Source: Prevotella sp.
Lineage (GTDB): Bacteria; Bacteroidota; Bacteroidia; Bacteroidales; Bacteroidaceae
Length of the DNA stretch: 64,000 nt
Direction of reading: 5' to 3'
NCBI GenBank assembly: GCA_022641735.1
Contig: JALCDQ010000006.1
Coordinates: 1 to 64,000 of the forward strand
Position 1 is the stretch's first letter. Every line of letters starts with the position of its first letter. This document shows, in pieces, positions 59,928 to 64,000 of the stretch. The translations under genes were made by a program, and so were the position numbers. Under the pieces are notes generated by a model that had not been told where the DNA came from, ran no database searches, and saw nothing but the letters and a program-made list of their open reading frames with translations.

Positions 59928-61298
59928 ATGGAGTTCATCTCGTTACCGTTTGTGGCCTGCATGGTGCTCACATTCGTGCTTTATTATGCCCATTCATCGC
60001 GCCGATGGCAACATATCGTCCTGCTGTTGGCAAGTTGTGTCTTCATCGGATATTATCATCTTTCCTATCTGTTGATAGCAGTTGCCATCACCATATTCAC
60101 TTTCGTTGCGGGAAAATGGATTCATCGCTCCTTGAATACCTCGCACGCCACTCTCCTTTTATGGGTCAGCATCGTGGCATTAGTCGGCTTTTGGCTGGTT
60201 GCACGCTATTGGTTTCCGCTCTTCCCGCTCGGTATTTCCTTCTATACTTTTCAAGCGCTTTCCTATTTGATAGAAATCTATTGGGAGGAAGAACCTGAAG
60301 ATGACTTCTGGGATTTCTCGCTTTATATGCTGCTCTTCGTGAAGTTTCTCTCGGGTCCTATTGAACGTGCATTCGACCTTTTGCCACAGCTGAAGAAGCC
60401 AAAGGTTTTTGCCTATGAATCGGTAACTCGTGGATTAAAGCTCATCGCATGGGGAGTATTCCTCAAATTAGTCATTGCCGACCGCATCGGGCCTTCGCTC
60501 GACATCGTGCTCGACAATGTTCATGGGGCTTCAGGGATGCAACTTTTGGTGGCCACCTTATTATATCCTATTCAGTTATATGCCGATTTTGCGGGATACA
60601 CCTGCATGGCTTTAGGGCTTGGAAGAATGCTCGGCTTTGAGCTGAAACCCAACTTCGACCGCCCGTTTGTTTCTCAATCGACGGGTGAATTATGGCGCCG
60701 ATGGCACATGACGCTGTCCTTTTGGGTGCGTGATTATGTCTTCACGCCCCTCAATGCCTCGCTCCGCAAGTGGAAACGATGGGGAGTCAGCCTCGCTTTG
60801 CTCGTTACCTTCGTGGCTATCGGCGTTTGGCATGGTGCCGGATGGACGTTTGCGCTCTATGGATTGTTTCAAGGCATCGTCATCATCTATGAGACTTTAG
60901 CCTCCAAACAACGAAACCACCTGAAGGAAATAATCGGCAATAAGACTTGGAAAGGCCTCATGATTGTGCGCACTTATCTGCTTTTCGCCCTCTCATTGCT
61001 GTTCTTCCGCGTGAGCAGAATCGGTGATGTGTTCTATACTTATCGGCATCTTTTCGATGGATTGAATACTTCCGCCAAGGAGTTGAGGCTCGGCATGACC
61101 GATAATGAGTGGGTTTCGTTTGGCATAGCCGTATTGCTGATGTTCCTCTTTGAGTTTTTCAACAGCCGTCACGACCTCTTCGAGCGTAGCGAGCACTTAC
61201 GCCCGGCAGGGCGATGGGCTTGTTATCTGGCGGTAGTCATCCTCATTTTCCTCTATGGAAACTTTGGTATTGAAAACTTTATTTACATTCAGTTCTAA
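59928..61298 (+). CDS. MBOAT-family membrane acyltransferase (DltB/AlgI-like)
   Basis: A 456-residue inner-membrane protein with about 11 hydrophobic segments. MBOAT hallmarks are YTFQALSYLIEIYW, KFLSGPIERAF, DFAGYTCMALGLGRMLGF, ELWRRWHMTLSFWVRDYVFTPL and the catalytic His in GVWHGAGWTFALYG. Such proteins move an acyl group across the membrane from a carrier to an extracytoplasmic polymer. The neighbouring carrier protein suggests the DltB role rather than alginate O-acetylation (AlgI). Confidence 0.9.
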   Translation: MEFISLPFVACMVLTFVLYYAHSSRRWQHIVLLLASCVFIGYYHLSYLLIAVAITIFTFVAGKWIHRSLNTSHATLLLWVSIVALVGFWLVARYWFPLFPLGISFYTFQALSYLIEIYWEEEPEDDFWDFSLYMLLFVKFLSGPIERAFDLLPQLKKPKVFAYESVTRGLKLIAWGVFLKLVIADRIGPSLDIVLDNVHGASGMQLLVATLLYPIQLYADFAGYTCMALGLGRMLGFELKPNFDRPFVSQSTGELWRRWHMTLSFWVRDYVFTPLNASLRKWKRWGVSLALLVTFVAIGVWHGAGWTFALYGLFQGIVIIYETLASKQRNHLKEIIGNKTWKGLMIVRTYLLFALSLLFFRVSRIGDVFYTYRHLFDGLNTSAKELRLGMTDNEWVSFGIAVLLMFLFEFFNSRHDLFERSEHLRPAGRWACYLAVVILIFLYGNFGIENFIYIQF

Positions 61299-61309
61299 TC
61301 TCTCAATCG

Positions 61310-62323
61310 ATGAAAGCAAAACCCATTTATAAGTTTTATCTGAAGTGCATTCTTCTTGCACTTCCCTTTCTGGCGCTTCTCGGCATCTACGTGGCTAAAG
61401 ACCCCTTCATGGTCATCCGTCAATACCGTGATTATGACCATAGCCGAGTGTGCCTAAGTGAGGGCTCCGTCTCTTGGAAAAAATATCAGATGCTGCGCTC
61501 CCGACAGCATTACGACTCCTTCATCATGGGCAATTCGTGCACGAAAGCTTTTCTTTGCCATGACTGGAATCGATGGATAAAGGGTCATCCTTTCCGTCTT
61601 TTCTCCAATGGAGACGATCTTGGCGACATCTGTCTGAAGCTTGAGGCACTCGATAAACAGCCTCATCAACCGCTGAAAAACATCCTCATCGTGACGGAGG
61701 GTGATGCTTTCGAGAACTGCATGCCTCAAAGTGGCATCATGCATATCATGCCACCCGACGTGACGGGCAAGAGTTGGCTGAGTTATCAGATGACTTTTCT
61801 GCAGGGATTCTTCAGTCCCAAGTTCCTCATCCCTTATCTGAAGTATCAGTTTACGGGCATTAAAACTCCTAAGATGAACGGTATTATCAATCCCGAACCT
61901 GTCTCCCATCAGTTCTATACCAATGAATACGTGCCCTCATTAGATGACTCCATCCATGCGGAAGGCGAGCGATATTGGCGCAAAATGATGAATATCAGCA
62001 TGATAAAGGCGGTTGTTCCGAGAACAGACTCTTGCGTTATCCATCAGGGACAGATACAGAAATTGCAGGAAATCGTCGCTATCTGCCACCGTCATCACAC
62101 GGATTTGAAGCTCGTCATAGGGCCTAATTTGAAGAAGAGAAGGGTGAATCCGAAGGATATCATTGAGCTCCGCAAGGTCTTAGGGCCGCAAAACGTCTTC
62201 AATTATACGGCCGATTTGTCCCTTTCAGATTATCACAACTTCTATGACAAGACGCATTATCGCGTGGGAATAGGCCGCCTGATAATGCGAGAAATTTATC
62301 AGAAGCAAGGCCGGAAATCATAA
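61310..62323 (+). CDS. DltD-like membrane-anchored SGNH-type protein
   Basis: A 337-residue protein with one N-terminal membrane helix (10-30). The putative catalytic Ser76 lies in FIMGNSCTKAF and a D313-x-x-H316 pair in FYDKTHYRVG, the layout of SGNH hydrolases. In Dlt and AlgX/J-type systems such proteins work outside the membrane and finish transfer of the acyl group to the polymer. The position after the MBOAT gene supports this. Similarity to DltD itself is low by eye. Confidence 0.75.
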   Translation: MKAKPIYKFYLKCILLALPFLALLGIYVAKDPFMVIRQYRDYDHSRVCLSEGSVSWKKYQMLRSRQHYDSFIMGNSCTKAFLCHDWNRWIKGHPFRLFSNGDDLGDICLKLEALDKQPHQPLKNILIVTEGDAFENCMPQSGIMHIMPPDVTGKSWLSYQMTFLQGFFSPKFLIPYLKYQFTGIKTPKMNGIINPEPVSHQFYTNEYVPSLDDSIHAEGERYWRKMMNISMIKAVVPRTDSCVIHQGQIQKLQEIVAICHRHHTDLKLVIGPNLKKRRVNPKDIIELRKVLGPQNVFNYTADLSLSDYHNFYDKTHYRVGIGRLIMREIYQKQGRKS

Positions 62324-62331
62324 CTTGAAAA

Positions 62332-62438
62332 GTAAACAACGATTAGCTGGATTGTAAAAGGCCATTGTTTACAGACCAAAACAAGTTGTTTTACTCACCA
62401 AAACAAGTTGTTTTACCTACCAAAACAAGTTGTTTTGC
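62332..62438. repeat. 22-bp palindromic array J (5 units, AAAACAA word)
   Basis: Units start at 62332, 62354, 62376, 62398 and 62420, exactly 22 bp apart, with a weak sixth at 62442. Three successive units read CCAAAACAAGTTGTTTTAC (the third ends GC); AAAACAA-G-TTGTTTT is a perfect palindrome. It fills the convergent gap between the DltD-like gene and GT11; no ordinary terminator is seen there. Confidence 0.88.
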
Positions 62439-62516
62439 AAGGCAGATAGTAACTATATGAATTCCAATCAGTTATCTTTTGGATTGGAAAGAATGGTTTT
62501 CCGCCATCCTTTTCAT

Positions 62517-63533
62517 CTATAGGAGCTTGAATTTCTGTAGTTCTTCCGCCGTTATCGAACCGTCATTTTCCGCCAAAATCCAATCGTTGGATTGGGGATA
62601 ATCATGCCAAAAGACACGCGGACAGACCTTGATGCCCTTGTTCAACAAGGCCGGCTTATAGGAAAAAGAACTCTTGCTGGTTATCAGCAAGTCAGCATTG
62701 ATGAAATGTAAGAACGTTTCGCGGACATCCATATCTAAGCACCAATGCAGGTTTTCAAAGTGGTTGAACTCCTCAAAGTCCTCTTTCTTACCTTGTGAAA
62801 AGAGGTATATCGCTATCTTCTTATCGGGCAAACAATCGATAACCGTTTGTAATACCTTTTCAAAATAATCATTGCTCAGATAGCGTTTCTGCATATTGGG
62901 GTCGGCAGGGTCTATCATGATGTCCCCTCGACGCACGTGGATAGCGATGTTGAAGGCATCTTTCTGATAGCTTATGTGGTCATCTTTGCGGGAGGAAGCG
63001 TGATAGAATTTCTGTTGAATGGCTGCCATTACCAAGGGCAGATTCCGCAAAAACTGGTCCTGTTCGGCAATGAGTATCACCTTCTTACCCCTATATGACT
63101 CGATAATCTTTCGATTGAGAGCCACCTCCTGGTCGTTTTCCAAGTCGAACATCGGTAAATGTCGGAGGGCATACCCTTGTTTTTTGAGTTCCTGCACTTG
63201 TTTCTCACCCTCGCCAAAACCGAAGAATTGCTCCCATGAAGAATCCTTGAAAGGATAGTGAACATAAGGGATTCCGAAGTATTGAGCATAGTAATAACCG
63301 GCCATCCAATTAGCCAATTGATGCCCAATGCCAGCTCCCGGATTGGGTCTTGCGGTATAATAGGCAGCTTGCTGCTGATTCCCTTGAGGATGAGGACACA
63401 ACTTCCAATGCCAGAAAGAACGATAGAGATAAGGATAAAACTGCTTATATCTGTACTTTCTGACGATTTTTCCGCGGATTCTCCGACTTAGTTTTTCCCG
63501 TATATCGTGAGGAATATGCAACTTCATGCTCAT
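62517..63533 (-). CDS. GT11-like alpha-1,2-fucosyltransferase
   Basis: A 338-residue cytoplasmic transferase. The N-terminal GAGIGHQLANWMAGYYYAQYFGIPY matches the LGNQLFQ-type start block of GT11, and the GDP-fucose motif HxRRGD is present as AIHVRRGDIMID. A C-terminal motif follows (INADLLITSKSSFSYKPALL). It probably adds fucose (or a related sugar) to a surface glycan. The next gene, on the other strand, is a flippase, consistent with a polysaccharide locus starting here. Confidence 0.82.
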   Translation of the reverse strand: MSMKLHIPHDIREKLSRRIRGKIVRKYRYKQFYPYLYRSFWHWKLCPHPQGNQQQAAYYTARPNPGAGIGHQLANWMAGYYYAQYFGIPYVHYPFKDSSWEQFFGFGEGEKQVQELKKQGYALRHLPMFDLENDQEVALNRKIIESYRGKKVILIAEQDQFLRNLPLVMAAIQQKFYHASSRKDDHISYQKDAFNIAIHVRRGDIMIDPADPNMQKRYLSNDYFEKVLQTVIDCLPDKKIAIYLFSQGKKEDFEEFNHFENLHWCLDMDVRETFLHFINADLLITSKSSFSYKPALLNKGIKVCPRVFWHDYPQSNDWILAENDGSITAEELQKFKLL

Positions 63534-63704
63534 TTATCTTTAGCCATTAATTGATGGGTAAAATTACTCATTTTTGCAGAATATCAAGTAATTAGATACT
63601 TGCAGAAGGCTGGTTTTACGATTAATTAACTATTTGCGATAAGGCTTAAGGCTTTCAAAAATTATTTTTCTTTTCACTTTTCATTCTTTTCTCGTTTTCT
63701 TTTG

Positions 63705-63712
63705 TATCTTTG
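63705..63712 (+). promoter_or_regulatory. Promoter -7 box of the flippase gene
   Basis: TATCTTTG matches the consensus, 18 bp before the start codon. Confidence 0.7.
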
Positions 63713-63730
63713 CATCCTAATAGAAAGAAT

Positions 63731-64000
63731 ATGGCAGACTCGCTAAAACAGAAGACAATAAGCGCATTACTATGGAATCTGATTGACCGTTTCGGGCAAC
63801 AGGTGCTGCAATTCATCGTGGTCATCATCGTAGCCAACATCCTTGTGCCTGATGATTACGCGCTTGTGGCCATGCTTGCCATCTTCACTGCCATCGGAAA
63901 CCTTATCATCGAGAGTGGCTTCGGAGCGGCTTTGATACAGAAGAAAAACGCTGACGACAAGGATTTCAGCACCGTTTTCTGGTTCAATCTGATGATGAGC
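63731..64000 (+). CDS. Wzx/WzxC-type polysaccharide flippase, N-terminal part (cut by window edge)
   Basis: The first 90 codons of a multi-membrane-segment protein. The N-terminus SLKQKTISALLWNLIDRFGQQ and the following IIVANILVPDDYALVAMLAIF, ESGFGAALIQKKNADDKDFS and VFWFNLMMS match lipopolysaccharide/O-antigen flippases of the MOP superfamily. It would move lipid-linked sugar units to the periplasm. The gene continues past the right edge, probably into a surface polysaccharide cluster. Confidence 0.88.
   Translation, partial: MADSLKQKTISALLWNLIDRFGQQVLQFIVVIIVANILVPDDYALVAMLAIFTAIGNLIIESGFGAALIQKKNADDKDFSTVFWFNLMMS

Noticed and set aside
54417..62438. Palindromic arrays as ordinary tandem terminators
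   Set aside because: Stems are A/T-rich with one central base and no T run after them, several arrays lie in divergent gaps where no terminator is needed, and normal terminators sit beside some arrays.
11992..62460. Palindromic arrays as CRISPR
   Set aside because: Units are 22 bp with only 3-bp spacers, the units are degenerate, and no cas genes are present.
1..64000. tRNA, rRNA and insertion sequences
   Set aside because: All gaps were read for clover-leaf ends, rRNA motifs and transposase frames; none was convincing.

Overview
This 64-kb window is chromosomal DNA from a Bacteroidales bacterium, most likely Prevotellaceae (Prevotella/Segatella). The evidence is a SusC/SusD-type polysaccharide utilization locus (PUL), type IX secretion genes (porU, porV), promoters of the Bacteroidetes form TAnnTTTG, very few Shine-Dalgarno sequences, and gene products typical of that family. 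The window holds about 50 protein genes, two of them cut by the window edges. I saw no rRNA, tRNA, CRISPR array or insertion sequence.

Layout. (1) 1-1756: the start of a GH27 alpha-galactosidase, a 0.9-kb A/T-rich gap, and a membrane-anchored CHAP-like protein. (2) 1757-16862: an alpha-glucan PUL made of an MFS sugar transporter, a LacI-type regulator, SusC, SusD, SusE-like and SusF-like proteins, and two paralogous GH13 alpha-amylases. Three near-identical LacI-type operators tie the susC operon and both amylase genes to the regulator. (3) 17570-23438: a GH53 galactanase faces a GH29 / unknown secreted protein / CotH-like operon. (4) 23742-26105: a fused ThiD-like/AraC regulator sits directly upstream of pdxS and pdxT (vitamin B6). 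(5) 26177-38929: GH35 beta-galactosidase, an Lrp regulator divergent from metY-cysK, a thioredoxin/TonB-C fusion, an ABC transporter, nadK, a DJ-1 family gene, ispD and recG. (6) 39162-50423: an M23/LysM peptidase, two glycosyltransferases, a probable small RNA, the operon FAH-porU-porV-ispF, and an RclA-like flavoenzyme. (7) 50650-54328: an ECF sigma / anti-sigma / TonB receptor signalling operon. (8) 54632-57715: rplM-rpsI-rpsB-tsf with a structured leader. (9) 58167-64000: a DltABCD-like operon (adenylation enzyme, carrier protein, MBOAT, SGNH-like), a GT11 fucosyltransferase and the start of a Wzx flippase.

The most unusual feature is not a gene. At least eleven intergenic gaps carry tandem arrays with an exact 22-bp period (rarely 21). 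Each unit is a degenerate 19-bp palindrome (9-1-9) plus a 3-bp spacer. The sequence of the palindrome arms differs between loci, but both arms change together, and neighbouring units tend to share the same word. The arrays never enter a gene, and they occur in convergent, divergent and co-directional gaps alike. I know of no described element that matches.

Genes that work together: the alpha-amylases, GH53, the CotH-like protein and the neighbouring secreted protein all end in a similar C-terminal tail (GxYxxxGKKVxVK type). This looks like a type IX sorting signal. The window also encodes PorU, the protease that removes such signals, and PorV.
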